A stretch of 35,803 nucleotides of DNA from an uncultured Prevotella sp. (GCA_947167845.1 CAMVJQ010000024.1:1-35803), one strand, 5' to 3'; shown: positions 1 to 8,634, numbered from the stretch's first letter. The notes: generated by a model from the sequence alone, not told the origin. Made by a program: numbers and translations.

Positions 1-442
1 GATAGGCCACGTCCACCACCTTCGGGTTCTTCCTGATCTCCTTGGCTATCCATCTCAGCGAGTCACGGTTGGCATACTCTGAGTTCATCTGCAGTTCCAG
101 TGTGGCCACGAATGGGTTAGCCCCCAGAAACTCTGAGGGGTCGCTGCCCATGGCCTCCGTCTCCTCTGACAGTGCCTGCTCCTTGCTCACATAGTCAATA
201 TTCTTTGCGTATGGCCTGTGATACAGTTCCCGGCAGAGCCGCTTGGCGTCATTCACGCTCACGTCATCACCAAGCATCACCGTCACCGTCAGATTTTCCT
301 TCACCCACGACGACAGGTTGCGCGATGTCAGCACTGAGAACACAATAAGCCCAAGCAGTACCAATACCATCGTGGTACTGATGCATAAAGTGACCATCTG
401 CAGACCTCTGCGGCTGCCAGACTTTGTCTTGTGTTTCTTCAT
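1..442 (-). CDS. ftsX: Cell division protein FtsX, 5' part (runs off the left edge)
   Basis: Reading leftward from ATG at 440-442 there is an open frame of 147 codons to the window edge with no stop. The protein starts MKKHKTKSGSRRGLQ, followed by a transmembrane helix at about residues 16-40 and an extracytoplasmic stretch with LTVTVMLGDDVSVNDAKRL and YVSKEQAL. This is the usual N-terminal layout of FtsX, the permease-like partner of FtsE. Together they regulate peptidoglycan hydrolysis at the septum in the inner membrane. The remaining transmembrane helices lie outside the window. A clear -33/-7 promoter lies just upstream. The identification rests on recognising the FtsX ectodomain pattern. 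Confidence 0.85.
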   Translation of the reverse strand, partial: MKKHKTKSGSRRGLQMVTLCISTTMVLVLLGLIVFSVLTSRNLSSWVKENLTVTVMLGDDVSVNDAKRLCRELYHRPYAKNIDYVSKEQALSEETEAMGSDPSEFLGANPFVATLELQMNSEYANRDSLRWIAKEIRKNPKVVDVAY

Positions 443-471
443 TTATTTAAAATACGTACGTAATTTGAGGT

Positions 472-503
472 GCAAAGATACAACAATTCAGTCAATAAAC
501 AAA
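472..503 (-). promoter_or_regulatory. Bacteroidetes-type promoter for ftsX
   Basis: On the minus strand a -7 box TATCTTTGC (472-480) is preceded, after 19 nt, by the -33 box TTTG (500-503). This fits the Bacteroidetes housekeeping sigma consensus. The leader to the ftsX ATG is about 25 nt. Confidence 0.75.
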
Positions 504-554
504 ATTATTCCGTTACTTTTCTTAATTCTTAACGCTTGATTCCCGATTATTTTG

Positions 555-563
555 TATATTTGC
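555..563 (+). promoter_or_regulatory. -7 box for the radical SAM gene
   Basis: TATATTTGC matches TAnnTTTGC. It ends only 8 nt before the ATG at 572, so the transcript would be nearly leaderless. No convincing TTTG is seen at the expected -33 position. The box also argues against the upstream in-frame ATG at 536, which would place the promoter inside the gene. Confidence 0.6.
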
Positions 564-571
564 ACCCTGTT

Positions 572-1378
572 ATGAGTACCATTATCTATCCATCGCCGAT
601 ATTCGGCCCCGTCCACAGTCGCCGTCTGGGCGTCTCCCTGGGCATCAACCTGCTGCCTGCTGACGGCAAGGTGTGTACCTTCGATTGTATCTACTGCGAG
701 TGCGGCTTCAATGCCGACCGCCGCCCTGCGCTCCCCCTTCCCACCCGCGAGGAGGTGGCACGACAGTTGGAAATAAAGTTGAAAAGGATGAACGAAGACG
801 GTCAACAGCCTGACGTTCTGACATTTGCGGGTAACGGTGAGCCCACTTGTCATCCCCATTTCGCCGAAATCATCGATGACACTATCCGCCTTCGCGACCA
901 CTACTGTCCCAAGGCCAAGGTATCCGTCTTGAGCAATGCCACGATGCTCCACCGTCCCCAGGTCTGCGAGGCCCTGATGCGGGTAGACAACAACATCCTC
1001 AAACTCGACACCGTCGACCCTATATATATTAATAAGGTAGACCGACCCAGCGGGCGCTATGATGTCAGCCAGATCATCAGCCAGATGAAGTCCTTCCGCG
1101 GCCATCTCATCATCCAGACCATGTTCATGCGCGGTAACTTATCTCTCCCCCTACAGGGGGAGTCGGAGGGGGTCACGACTTCCCTCGACAACACCGGCGA
1201 AACCTACGTCGCCCCCTGGCTCGAAGCCGTCTGCGACATCAGGCCACAGCAAGTGATGATCTACACCATCGACCGTGAGACACCAGCGGGTGGCCTCCTG
1301 AAGGCCACCCGCGAGCAACTCGATGCCATCCGCGATCGCGTCATCGCTGCCGGCATACCATGTACTGCCTCATATTAG
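572..1378 (+). CDS. Radical SAM protein of the COG0731 (TYW1-like) type
   Basis: 268 residues from ATG 572. The radical SAM cluster motif CX3CX2C is at C35, C39 and C42 (VCTFDCIYCEC), preceded by FGPVHSRRLG. TFAGNGEPTCHP is the usual glycine-rich SAM-binding strand. This arrangement is typical of small bacterial proteins often annotated as Fe-S oxidoreductases related to wyosine synthetase. Their substrate is not known to me, so I give no symbol. The start at 572 is preferred because the promoter box lies between it and the in-frame ATG at 536. Residues about 191-202 (SLPLQGESEGVT) are encoded by a short palindromic element and look like an insertion between MFMRGN and the conserved SLDNTGE stretch. 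The gene converges on the downstream esterase gene. Confidence 0.8.
   Translation: MSTIIYPSPIFGPVHSRRLGVSLGINLLPADGKVCTFDCIYCECGFNADRRPALPLPTREEVARQLEIKLKRMNEDGQQPDVLTFAGNGEPTCHPHFAEIIDDTIRLRDHYCPKAKVSVLSNATMLHRPQVCEALMRVDNNILKLDTVDPIYINKVDRPSGRYDVSQIISQMKSFRGHLIIQTMFMRGNLSLPLQGESEGVTTSLDNTGETYVAPWLEAVCDIRPQQVMIYTIDRETPAGGLLKATREQLDAIRDRVIAAGIPCTASY
1145..1173 (+). repeat. Palindromic GC-rich mini-element inside the radical SAM gene
   Basis: CTCCCCC (1145-1151) and GGGGGAG (1156-1162) form a perfect 7-bp stem around the loop TACA. A second G-rich stretch, GGAGGGGG (1165-1172), follows. Sequences of this form are, from memory, common intergenic repeats in Bacteroidetes. Here one is translated in frame without a stop. 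I see no second copy in this window. Confidence 0.55.
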
Positions 1379-1447
1379 TCGAGAAGGAGGAAAATCATAA
1401 TTTTCAAGCACTCATCTGCGCCACCTGCTGGAGTGGAACTGTGTCAG

Positions 1448-2707
1448 TTATACACCCTGCAGCATGTCGGGCGTGAGGGTGAACCACTGCTTTATGTCAA
1501 GCACTTCGCATACCTTCAGTACGGCCTCGGATATGAAGAAAAGGGCTCCCGTCTCATGGGCGGGCAGTTTCGGGGGAATAGAACCCATGTTCTCGATGCG
1601 GACGTAGATGTCGGCATTGTCGGCCTTGGTTCGCGACACGCTGAGCCCTTGGCTCTTGAAGAACTCATAGAGGTTTTCGGCATTGGCCACGGGCACGGCT
1701 CCGTCGATGGTGTTGTGGGTCACGATGATCTTCTCGCCCTTGCGCACCGTCCAGCCTTTGGTCAGGTTGTCCTTCTCCAGCACTTCCATATAGCGCTTCG
1801 ACAGGTCGCTCTCCAGATTGAGCAGATCGTCAGTGGCGAAGGCGGAGAGAGCGCCTGAACCGACCTTTGCATCGATTTCTTCGCGGGTGAACTTCTTGCC
1901 GAGCACCCAGTCGTCGACATGGCTGAGCATCTGTTCACTGAAGATGGCTGAGTAAGGAAGATTCAGGCCGAAAAACTCGTTGTAGGAGAGCAACACGCTG
2001 ATGACCGTCGAGGGCATCGCCGTCTCTTTGGAGAGGATAAACTGGCGGTAGGTCTCGGGAATGTCGTAGGAGCCGCCTCCGGCAAAGGTGTATGTGAAAC
2101 GGATGTCGGGATACTTCTCTGTGACGAGTTTGAGGACGCCTATCGCAGTCTGTCCGCCCTCTGAGTAGCCGGCATTGAAGAGGATGTCGTCCCAGGAGTA
2201 GCCCTTATCCTTGAGCAGTTCGCGGGCTGCAATCAGTGCGTCGACACTGGCCTGCGCGTTGGCGGCGGAGATGCAATAGGCCTGATGCTTGTCTTCGGTG
2301 ATGCCGAAGCCGTAGTAGTCGGCAGAGACGGTGATGAGCCCGCTTCCAGAAATCATCTTCTGCACAGCAAGGTAGCCCTTGGAGGGGCACTGGTCGGCGC
2401 GGTAGACAGTGAAGTGGTTGTAGAGCACCATGCCGCGTGCGGGGTTCTCAGGAGTCACCTCGTCGCCGAGGGTGATGGTGCCTGAGAGCATACAGGGCTG
2501 GCCGTAAGGGTCGGTGGAGGGGTACTCGAAGTTGAAGGCTGTCGTCTTCTCCTTCTCATAGCGGATGGTCTCCGTGATGCGGGCTTTCGACACCGTCTGC
2601 TCCTGAGGCTGGACGGGATTGTCGGACTGTTCGGTACATGCAGTCAGCAATACGACGCCGAAGAGCAGGACGAGGGCTCCGGAGAGCCAAAGTTTCATCT
2701 GTTTCAT
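1448..2707 (-). CDS. Secreted alpha/beta-hydrolase lipoprotein (esterase/lipase-like)
   Basis: 419 residues. A lipoprotein signal with lipobox LLTAC puts the lipidated cysteine at C24, so the protein should sit in the envelope. The nucleophile elbow GYSEGG gives Ser182, with a plausible triad of Asp335 in NTIDGAVPVAN and His384 in LPAHETGA. The pattern matches secretory lipase or serine-esterase-like alpha/beta hydrolases of Bacteroidetes. The substrate cannot be read from the sequence. It starts 44 nt after the htpG stop on the same strand, and I see no good promoter in that gap, so it may be read from the htpG transcript. Confidence 0.75.
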   Translation of the reverse strand: MKQMKLWLSGALVLLFGVVLLTACTEQSDNPVQPQEQTVSKARITETIRYEKEKTTAFNFEYPSTDPYGQPCMLSGTITLGDEVTPENPARGMVLYNHFTVYRADQCPSKGYLAVQKMISGSGLITVSADYYGFGITEDKHQAYCISAANAQASVDALIAARELLKDKGYSWDDILFNAGYSEGGQTAIGVLKLVTEKYPDIRFTYTFAGGGSYDIPETYRQFILSKETAMPSTVISVLLSYNEFFGLNLPYSAIFSEQMLSHVDDWVLGKKFTREEIDAKVGSGALSAFATDDLLNLESDLSKRYMEVLEKDNLTKGWTVRKGEKIIVTHNTIDGAVPVANAENLYEFFKSQGLSVSRTKADNADIYVRIENMGSIPPKLPAHETGALFFISEAVLKVCEVLDIKQWFTLTPDMLQGV

Positions 2708-2751
2708 ATTTGCTTGTTTTGGTTTGATATATCAACCAGACTAATAGCGAC

Positions 2752-4806
2752 TTACTTGATCAGGTCAACAGAACGCTTGAGGAACTTGTCGAGAGCCTCG
2801 CCTTTGAGCATACCGTTCTGCAGCAGAGCCAAGTCGATGAGTTGGTGGACGATGTCATTGCCCTTCGCATAGTCGGCGATGACAGCCTGCTTCTTGTCCT
2901 TCTGCTCCTGTACGGCCTTCTCGGCTTCGGCCTTCTGGTCCTTGTCCTCCTGTGTCAGTTCGTCGTACTTCTTCTTGTCCTGAGCCTGACGGATGGCGGC
3001 CAGACGGGCTTCCTGTCCCTTCAGTTCCGACACGATGGGTTTCAGAGCCTCCGAGGTGGCAGCCTCGCTGTCGGCAAGCACCTTCTTCACCAGCGGGTGG
3101 TCGCTGTTGAGCACGATGTTGTAGGAGTCAGGCATCTGACCGTAGAAGCCCATACCGGCCTGGAACTTGCTCATGTCCTTCATACGCCGCATATACTCGT
3201 TCTGCGTGATGATGACAGGGCGCGCCTCGGCACCGAGGGCATCCACCTGAACCATGAACTCTGCCTTGTCAATCTTAGGCATCTGTGTGCGGAAGACGGC
3301 TGACAAATTGTCAGACTGCTCTTCGGAGAGATTGCTCTTCGGACCGTCGTCCTTGACAATCAGACGATCGATGATGTCGGCATCGACACGGGTGAAGTGG
3401 CTCTTCTCGAACTTCTGCTCCAGCGTCTGGATCGTGGGCACGTCGAGTTGTCCGTCGAGCAGCAGCACTGAGTAACCCTTGTCCTGGGCGGCTTTGATAT
3501 AGGAGTACTGCTCTTCGCGATCGGTGGCATAGAGATAGACGAGTTGGTCGTTCTTGTCCTTCTGATTGGCCTCGATGAGTGTCTTATACTCGTCGAAGGT
3601 GAAGTACTTGCCCTCTGTGTCCTTCATCAGTGCGAAATCCTTGGCACGGTCGTAGAATCCGTCTTCGGAGAGTATGCCGTAGTTGATGAAGAGTTTCAGG
3701 TCGTCCCACTTCTCCTCGTACTCCTTGCGGTTCTCCTTGAAGATGGCATTCAGACGGTCAGCCACCTTCTTAGTGATGTAGGTGGAGATCTTTTTCACCT
3801 CGCGGTCGCTCTGCAGATAGGAGCGGCTGACGTTCAGGGGGATGTCGGGCGAGTCGATGACACCGTGGAGCAGTGTGAGGAATTCAGGCACGATGCCCTC
3901 CACCTGGTCGGTGACAAACACCTGGTTGCAGTAGAGTTGTATCTTGTTGCGCTGGAGTTCGATGTTCGACTTGATCTTCGGGAAGTAGAGGATACCCGTC
4001 AGGTTGAAGGGGTAGTCGACATTGAGGTGAATCCAGAACAGGGGCTCGTCGCTCATGGGGTAGAGCGTGCGATAGAACGACTTGTAGTCCTCGTCCTTGA
4101 GCGTCGACGGGGCCTTCGTCCATAGCGGCTCCACATTATTTATAATATTGTCCTCGTCGGTGTCTACCTGCTTGCCGTCCTTCCACTCAGTTTTCTTGCC
4201 GAAGGCCACGGGCACTGCCATAAACTTGCAGTACTTCTGCAGCAGGCCCTCGAGTTTGTACTTGTCGAGAAACTCCTTGCAGTCGTCGTCGATATAGAGG
4301 ATGATGTCTGAACCGCGCTCTTCACGTTCTGCATCGTCAATCTCGTATGCCGGTGAACCGTCGCAACTCCATTTGACGGCCTTCGAACCTTCCTTCCACG
4401 ACTTGGTGATGATCTCCACCTTCTTCGACACCATGAAGGATGAATAGAAGCCGAGACCGAAGTGGCCGATGATATTGTTGGCATTGTCCTTATACTTCTC
4501 GAGGAAGTCGGTGACACCTGAGAAGGCAATCTGGTTGATGTACTTGTCGATCTCCTCCTCAGTCATGCCGATACCGTGATCGCTGATGGTGATGGTGCCC
4601 TTGTCGGCATCGAAACTGACGCGTACGGTCAGGTCGCCCATCTCACCCTTGAAGTCGCCGCGCTCCTGAAGGGTCTTCAGTTTCTGCGTGGCATCGACAG
4701 CATTCGACACCATCTCGCGAAGGAAGATCTCGTGATCACTATAGAGGAATTTCTTGATGACCGGGAAGATGTTCTCAGTCGTTACGCCAATGTTACCTTT
4801 TTGCAT
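2752..4806 (-). CDS. htpG: Molecular chaperone HtpG (Hsp90)
   Basis: 684 residues. The GHKL ATPase domain is clear: EMVSNAVDA (E31, N35, D38), SDHGIGM (D76, G78, G80) and GHFGLGF (114-120), the ATP-lid glycine loop. The middle domain carries TLYPMSDEPLFWIHLN, and the C-terminal part is the dimerisation region. It is a cytosolic ATP-dependent chaperone. The start is set at MQKGNIGVTTENIF, as in other HtpG proteins; the open frame extends 23 codons upstream, but that part covers the promoter region. The stretch EEDKDQKAEAEKAVQEQKDKK-like near the C-terminus is a charged linker. A weak -7-like box (minus strand, 4860-4868) lies 53 nt upstream without a matching -33. Confidence 0.97.
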   Translation of the reverse strand: MQKGNIGVTTENIFPVIKKFLYSDHEIFLREMVSNAVDATQKLKTLQERGDFKGEMGDLTVRVSFDADKGTITISDHGIGMTEEEIDKYINQIAFSGVTDFLEKYKDNANNIIGHFGLGFYSSFMVSKKVEIITKSWKEGSKAVKWSCDGSPAYEIDDAEREERGSDIILYIDDDCKEFLDKYKLEGLLQKYCKFMAVPVAFGKKTEWKDGKQVDTDEDNIINNVEPLWTKAPSTLKDEDYKSFYRTLYPMSDEPLFWIHLNVDYPFNLTGILYFPKIKSNIELQRNKIQLYCNQVFVTDQVEGIVPEFLTLLHGVIDSPDIPLNVSRSYLQSDREVKKISTYITKKVADRLNAIFKENRKEYEEKWDDLKLFINYGILSEDGFYDRAKDFALMKDTEGKYFTFDEYKTLIEANQKDKNDQLVYLYATDREEQYSYIKAAQDKGYSVLLLDGQLDVPTIQTLEQKFEKSHFTRVDADIIDRLIVKDDGPKSNLSEEQSDNLSAVFRTQMPKIDKAEFMVQVDALGAEARPVIITQNEYMRRMKDMSKFQAGMGFYGQMPDSYNIVLNSDHPLVKKVLADSEAATSEALKPIVSELKGQEARLAAIRQAQDKKKYDELTQEDKDQKAEAEKAVQEQKDKKQAVIADYAKGNDIVHQLIDLALLQNGMLKGEALDKFLKRSVDLIK

Positions 4807-4908
4807 AGTCTTTATAATTTTTGTTAATCTGATGTTATGAATATTCTGACAAAGCCTATGCAAATATCGTGCCAAACAAATTGTACTGAGCCATTTTGAG
4901 GGTATTCT

Positions 4909-4922
4909 CCGCCCAATGGCGG
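4909..4922. repeat. Inverted repeat in the htpG-galE divergent spacer
   Basis: CCGCC (4909-4913), CAAT, GGCGG (4918-4922) form a small perfect inverted repeat between the two divergent genes. A related arm sequence (CCGCCAA...TTGGCGG) occurs in the pcrA-carB spacer. It could be a regulator site or chance. Confidence 0.3.
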
Positions 4923-4959
4923 CAAAGTTGCAACTATTTTGTAGAATTTCGGGGAAAAG

Positions 4960-4992
4960 TTTGATTGTTTACGGATTTTTTATTAATTTTGC
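4960..4992 (+). promoter_or_regulatory. Promoter for galE
   Basis: The -33 box TTTG (4960-4963) and -7 box TAATTTTGC (4984-4992) are 20 nt apart, a strong fit to the Bacteroidetes consensus. The leader to the ATG at 5027 is about 30 nt. Confidence 0.75.
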
Positions 4993-5026
4993 CATCCGAA
5001 AGATAAATGACTAAAGAACTAAGATA

Positions 5027-6067
5027 ATGAAACAGACAATTCTGGTAACTGGTGGTACGGGCTTTATCGGAAGCCATACGACAGTGGAACTGCAGCAGGC
5101 AGGCTATGAGGTGGTAATAGTTGACAACCTTTCAAACTCTAACGCCAACGTCATCGACGGCATCGAGAAAATCACGGGCACGCGCCCTGCCTTCGAGAAG
5201 GTGGACTGCTGCGACCTGGAGGCACTGGAGGGTGTCTTCAAGAAGTATCCAAAGATAGAAGGCATCATCCATTTCGCTGCCTCGAAGGCTGTGGGCGAGA
5301 GCGTGCAGAAGCCGCTGCTCTACTACCGCAACAATCTGACATCGCTGATCAATCTGTTGGAACTGATGCCCAAGTATGACGTGAAGGGCATCATCTTCTC
5401 GTCGAGTTGCACCGTCTACGGCCAGCCTTCGGAGGAGAACCTGCCCGTGACGGAGAATGCGCCCATCCAGAAGGCACTCTCGCCCTACGGCAATACCAAG
5501 CAGATCAACGAAGAGATCATCCAGGACTACATCCACTCCGGGGCCCCCATCAAGAGCATCATCCTGAGATACTTCAACCCCATCGGGGCACATCCCACTG
5601 CACTCATCGGCGAACTGCCCAACGGCGTGCCCATGAACCTGATTCCGTTTGTGACGCAGACGGCTATGGGAATCCGGGAGCAACTGAAGATATTCGGCCA
5701 CGACTACAATACGCCCGACAAGACCTGCATCCGCGACTACATCTATGTGGTGGATCTGGCAAAGGCTCATGTGAAGGCTATGGAGCGCGTACTCGACAAG
5801 CCTGAGACCGACGCCGTAGAGGTGTTCAACATCGGTACGGGCAAGGGACTCTCGACACTGGAAGTGGTAGAGGGCTTCGAGAAGGCTACTGGTGTGAAAG
5901 TGAACTGGACCTATGCACCCCGTCGCGAAGGCGACATCGAGCAGGTGTGGGGTAATGTGGACAAGGCCAACAAGGTGCTCGGCTGGAAGGCAGAGACACC
6001 TACGGAAGAGGTGCTGAAGAGCGCCTGGAAATGGCAGAAGAAACTCCGTGAGGACGGTATACAATGA
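5027..6067 (+). CDS. galE: UDP-glucose 4-epimerase
   Basis: 346 residues, the usual length. The N-terminal NAD-binding Rossmann motif is TGGTGFIGSH (8-17). The catalytic residues are in SSSCTVYG (125-132) and YGNTK (Y154, K158), with NPIGAHP downstream. It is a cytosolic extended short-chain dehydrogenase that interconverts UDP-glucose and UDP-galactose for the Leloir pathway and for surface glycans. It has its own promoter and no neighbouring gal genes. It converges on ispE. Confidence 0.95.
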   Translation: MKQTILVTGGTGFIGSHTTVELQQAGYEVVIVDNLSNSNANVIDGIEKITGTRPAFEKVDCCDLEALEGVFKKYPKIEGIIHFAASKAVGESVQKPLLYYRNNLTSLINLLELMPKYDVKGIIFSSSCTVYGQPSEENLPVTENAPIQKALSPYGNTKQINEEIIQDYIHSGAPIKSIILRYFNPIGAHPTALIGELPNGVPMNLIPFVTQTAMGIREQLKIFGHDYNTPDKTCIRDYIYVVDLAKAHVKAMERVLDKPETDAVEVFNIGTGKGLSTLEVVEGFEKATGVKVNWTYAPRREGDIEQVWGNVDKANKVLGWKAETPTEEVLKSAWKWQKKLREDGIQ

Positions 6068-6082
6068 ATTTTTAGTCGAAAA

Positions 6083-6099
6083 GCGGTTCCTAAAACCGC
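6083..6099. terminator. Likely bidirectional terminator between galE and ispE
   Basis: GCGGTT (6083-6088), CCTAA, AACCGC (6094-6099) form a 6-bp hairpin. Downstream on the plus strand is T-rich sequence. On the minus strand the hairpin is followed by CTTTTC, so it can also serve ispE. Confidence 0.5.
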
Positions 6100-6119
6100 A
6101 CTTTGTGTTTGTGTTGTCT

Positions 6120-6146
6120 GGGCTCCCGATGTGAAATCGCGAGCCC
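6120..6146. terminator. Second hairpin between galE and ispE
   Basis: GGGCTC (6120-6125) pairs with GAGCCC (6141-6146), then after one C/C mismatch CGAT pairs with ATCG around the loop GTGAA. There is no clear T-run. It may add to termination from either convergent gene. Confidence 0.35.
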
Positions 6147-6156
6147 ATTCTGTATG

Positions 6157-6990
6157 TCAGAGGGGGATACACGCCTTGAAGGTGCCTTCAGCCTCGAAGG
6201 CATCGAGACCGACAGGCTGTCGGAACAACCCGAAGACGGAACTGCCGCTTCCCGACATAGCGGCATAGGTGGCCCCCATCTCGTAGAGACGGTCCTTGAT
6301 GGCTCCGATTTCCGGATGGAGGGCAAAGACGCTTCGCTCGAAATCATTCACCAGCGCGTCGCGCCACGTCTCGACGGGCTGCATCACGATGTCACGGCAA
6401 TTCTGCGCAGGGCGACAGGGGGTGATGAGCGAAAAAGCCTCCTTGGTGGCGACGGGGATGGCCGGGCGTACGATGGCAATATGCCAGCCTGAAAGGTCGA
6501 GGGGGATAGGCTGCAGACGCTCGCCGATGCCTTCAGCATAGGCAGGGCGGCTGCTGATGAAGAACGGACAGTCGGCACCAAGACGTGCGGCATACCCGAT
6601 CATCTGCTGTTCCGAGAGTCCCAGTCGATACGCCTCATTGAGTAAAGTGATCATAAAGCCGCAGTCGCTGCTGCCGCCACCCATGCCCGCCTGCGTGGGA
6701 ATGCCTTTATACAGATGGGCATGGATGCGGGGCAGCGAAGGGAAGTCGTGCTTCAGCAATTGATAGGCCCTCACCACGAGGTTGCGCTGTTCGTCGCCTT
6801 CTATCTGCATGTTTGTCACTTTCAGGTCGCAGTCGGCGGCCGAGGGGAAGTCTGCATCCATCTCGAAAATCTCGAGAGCATCCTGAATGCTGACGGGGTA
6901 GAACACGGTCTCAAGGTTGTGGTAACCGTCGGGTCTCTTTTCAACTACGTTGAGCCCGAGGTTGATCTTTGCTACGGGAAATGTTATCAT
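6157..6990 (-). CDS. ispE: 4-diphosphocytidyl-2-C-methyl-D-erythritol kinase
   Basis: 277 residues, a GHMP kinase of the MEP isoprenoid pathway acting in the cytosol. The N-terminus has AKINLGL with Lys8. The ATP loop PTQAGMGGGSSD is at 98-109, and Asp140 in RLGADCPFF fits the catalytic aspartate. A C-terminal SGSGSSVFG matches the third GHMP motif. The ATG lies 3 nt after the -7 box, so the mRNA is probably leaderless. It diverges from dnaB. Confidence 0.93.
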   Translation of the reverse strand: MITFPVAKINLGLNVVEKRPDGYHNLETVFYPVSIQDALEIFEMDADFPSAADCDLKVTNMQIEGDEQRNLVVRAYQLLKHDFPSLPRIHAHLYKGIPTQAGMGGGSSDCGFMITLLNEAYRLGLSEQQMIGYAARLGADCPFFISSRPAYAEGIGERLQPIPLDLSGWHIAIVRPAIPVATKEAFSLITPCRPAQNCRDIVMQPVETWRDALVNDFERSVFALHPEIGAIKDRLYEMGATYAAMSGSGSSVFGLFRQPVGLDAFEAEGTFKACIPL

Positions 6991-6993
6991 GCT

Positions 6994-7002
6994 GCAAAGA
7001 TA
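6994..7002 (-). promoter_or_regulatory. -7 box for ispE, abutting the start codon
   Basis: TATCTTTGC on the minus strand ends at 6994 and the ispE ATG begins at 6990. The start point would fall at or next to the A of ATG. The -33 region is only T-rich. Confidence 0.6.
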
Positions 7003-7047
7003 TAAAAAATAAATGGAAAACGATAAAGGATAATGAAAAAATATGTG

Positions 7048-7056
7048 TAACTTTGC
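7048..7056 (+). promoter_or_regulatory. -7 box for dnaB
   Basis: TAACTTTGC matches TAnnTTTGC and lies 21 nt before the dnaB ATG. No clear TTTG is at -33. It shares an 87-nt divergent spacer with the ispE promoter. Confidence 0.6.
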
Positions 7057-7077
7057 ACCCCGAACTTAAAACGAATT

Positions 7078-8634
7078 ATGGCAGAACAAGACAGCAACAA
7101 CCGCCGCAGGTCGAGAAAACAGCCTGTAGACAATACTTACGGACACCTTCAGCCTCAGGCACTGGAAGTGGAGAAAGCCGTGCTGGGTGCCCTGATGATC
7201 GACAAGGATGCATACGCCATCGTCTGCGAGACACTCTATCCCGAGAGTTTCTATGAGCCGCGCAACAAGATGGTGTATGCCGCAATTCGCGATCTGGCCG
7301 TCGAAGAGAAGCCCGTCGACGTGCTCACCGTGACTGAACGTCTGGCAAAGAACGGCACGCTCGAAGAGGTGGGCGGCCCCGGCTACGTCGCAGAACTCAG
7401 TTCGCGCGTGGCATCATCAGCCAATATCGAGTATCACGCCAATATCATCGCACAGAAATTCCTGGCCCGGCAGTTGATCTCATTCGCCAGCGTCATCGAG
7501 ACAAAGGCCCTCGACGAGACGACCGACATTGACGACCTGATGCAGGAAGCCGAAGGCTCACTCTTCGAACTGAGCCAGCGCAACATGAAGAAAGACTATA
7601 CGCAGATCAATCCCGTCATCTCGCAGGCCATCAAGACCATACAGGCGGCTGCCGCCAACAAGGACGGACTGACGGGCGTCTCCACAGGCTATCACAAACT
7701 GGACGACATCACATCCGGCTGGCAGGCCTCCGACCTGGTGATTATCGCCGGACGCCCTGCGATGGGCAAGACCTCATTTGCCCTCTCGATGGCCAAGAAT
7801 ATCGCAGCCGACCTCAGAGTGCCGATGGCCTTCTTCTCGCTCGAGATGTCGAATGTGCAGTTGGTGAACCGCCTGATATCAAATGCCTGCGAGATAGAAG
7901 GATCGAAGATACTGAACGGCCAATTGACTCCCGACGAATGGGAGCGGCTGGACAAGCGCGTGAACAATCTGCTGGATGCCCCTCTGTATGTGGATGATAC
8001 GCCGGGCCTATCCGTGTTCGAACTTAACACGAAGGCGCGCCGGCTGGTGCGCGAGCATGGGGTGAAGATCATCATGATCGACTATCTGCAACTGATGAAT
8101 GCCAATGGCATGCGCTTCAGCAGTCGCCAGGAAGAGGTGTCCACCATCTCGCGCTCGCTGAAGGGACTTGCCAAAGACCTGAATATCCCCATCCTGGCCC
8201 TGAGCCAGTTGAACCGTGGCGTGGAGAGCCGTGAGGGTCTGGAGGGCAAGCGTCCGCAACTGTCCGACCTGCGTGAGTCGGGTGCCATTGAGCAGGATGC
8301 GGATATGGTGCTCTTCGTCCATCGTCCAGAGTACTATCACATCTACTCGGATGACAGCGGTCGCGACCTTCACGGCATGGCGCAGATCATCATCGCCAAG
8401 CATCGTAAGGGTGCGACGGGCGACGTACTGCTGACCTTCGAGGGACAGTACACCCGATTCTCCAATCCGGAAGACTCGCGACTGGCTCCCATCTCCACAT
8501 CCCAGACGATGGAGGGCGAAATCGTGGGGTCGAAGATTGACGGGAAGCAGAACCATCAGCCCCCCACTGACTACGACCCCTTCGCCAACATCCAGATGCC
8601 GCCACCCGGCAACGACGGGCCATTGCCATTCTGA
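7078..8634 (+). CDS. dnaB: Replicative DNA helicase DnaB
   Basis: 518 residues. The N-terminal DnaB domain begins at about residue 25 (LEVEKAVLGALMID). The RecA-like C-terminal domain has Walker A GRPAMGKT (225-232) and the Walker B strand IIMIDYLQLM. ALSQLNRGVESR and LRESGAIEQDAD are typical DnaB family IV motifs. The tail is proline-rich and ends PLPF. It is the hexameric helicase that unwinds the replication fork and loads primase. No intein is present. It has its own promoter and converges on a lipoprotein gene. Confidence 0.97.
   Translation: MAEQDSNNRRRSRKQPVDNTYGHLQPQALEVEKAVLGALMIDKDAYAIVCETLYPESFYEPRNKMVYAAIRDLAVEEKPVDVLTVTERLAKNGTLEEVGGPGYVAELSSRVASSANIEYHANIIAQKFLARQLISFASVIETKALDETTDIDDLMQEAEGSLFELSQRNMKKDYTQINPVISQAIKTIQAAAANKDGLTGVSTGYHKLDDITSGWQASDLVIIAGRPAMGKTSFALSMAKNIAADLRVPMAFFSLEMSNVQLVNRLISNACEIEGSKILNGQLTPDEWERLDKRVNNLLDAPLYVDDTPGLSVFELNTKARRLVREHGVKIIMIDYLQLMNANGMRFSSRQEEVSTISRSLKGLAKDLNIPILALSQLNRGVESREGLEGKRPQLSDLRESGAIEQDADMVLFVHRPEYYHIYSDDSGRDLHGMAQIIIAKHRKGATGDVLLTFEGQYTRFSNPEDSRLAPISTSQTMEGEIVGSKIDGKQNHQPPTDYDPFANIQMPPPGNDGPLPF

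Noticed and set aside
1390..1405. GAAAAT-CATA-ATTTTC hairpin between the radical SAM and esterase genes
   Set aside because: A 6-bp AT-rich stem with no T-tract on either strand; too weak to call a terminator.
4860..4868. GATATTTGC upstream of htpG on the minus strand as a promoter
   Set aside because: It misses the first T of the consensus and has no -33 element at the right distance. htpG may use another signal.
5132..6172. 346-codon open frame on the minus strand opposite galE
   Set aside because: It mirrors galE, which has complete catalytic motifs and a strong promoter. The antisense translation is rich in His, Leu and Val with no family resemblance.
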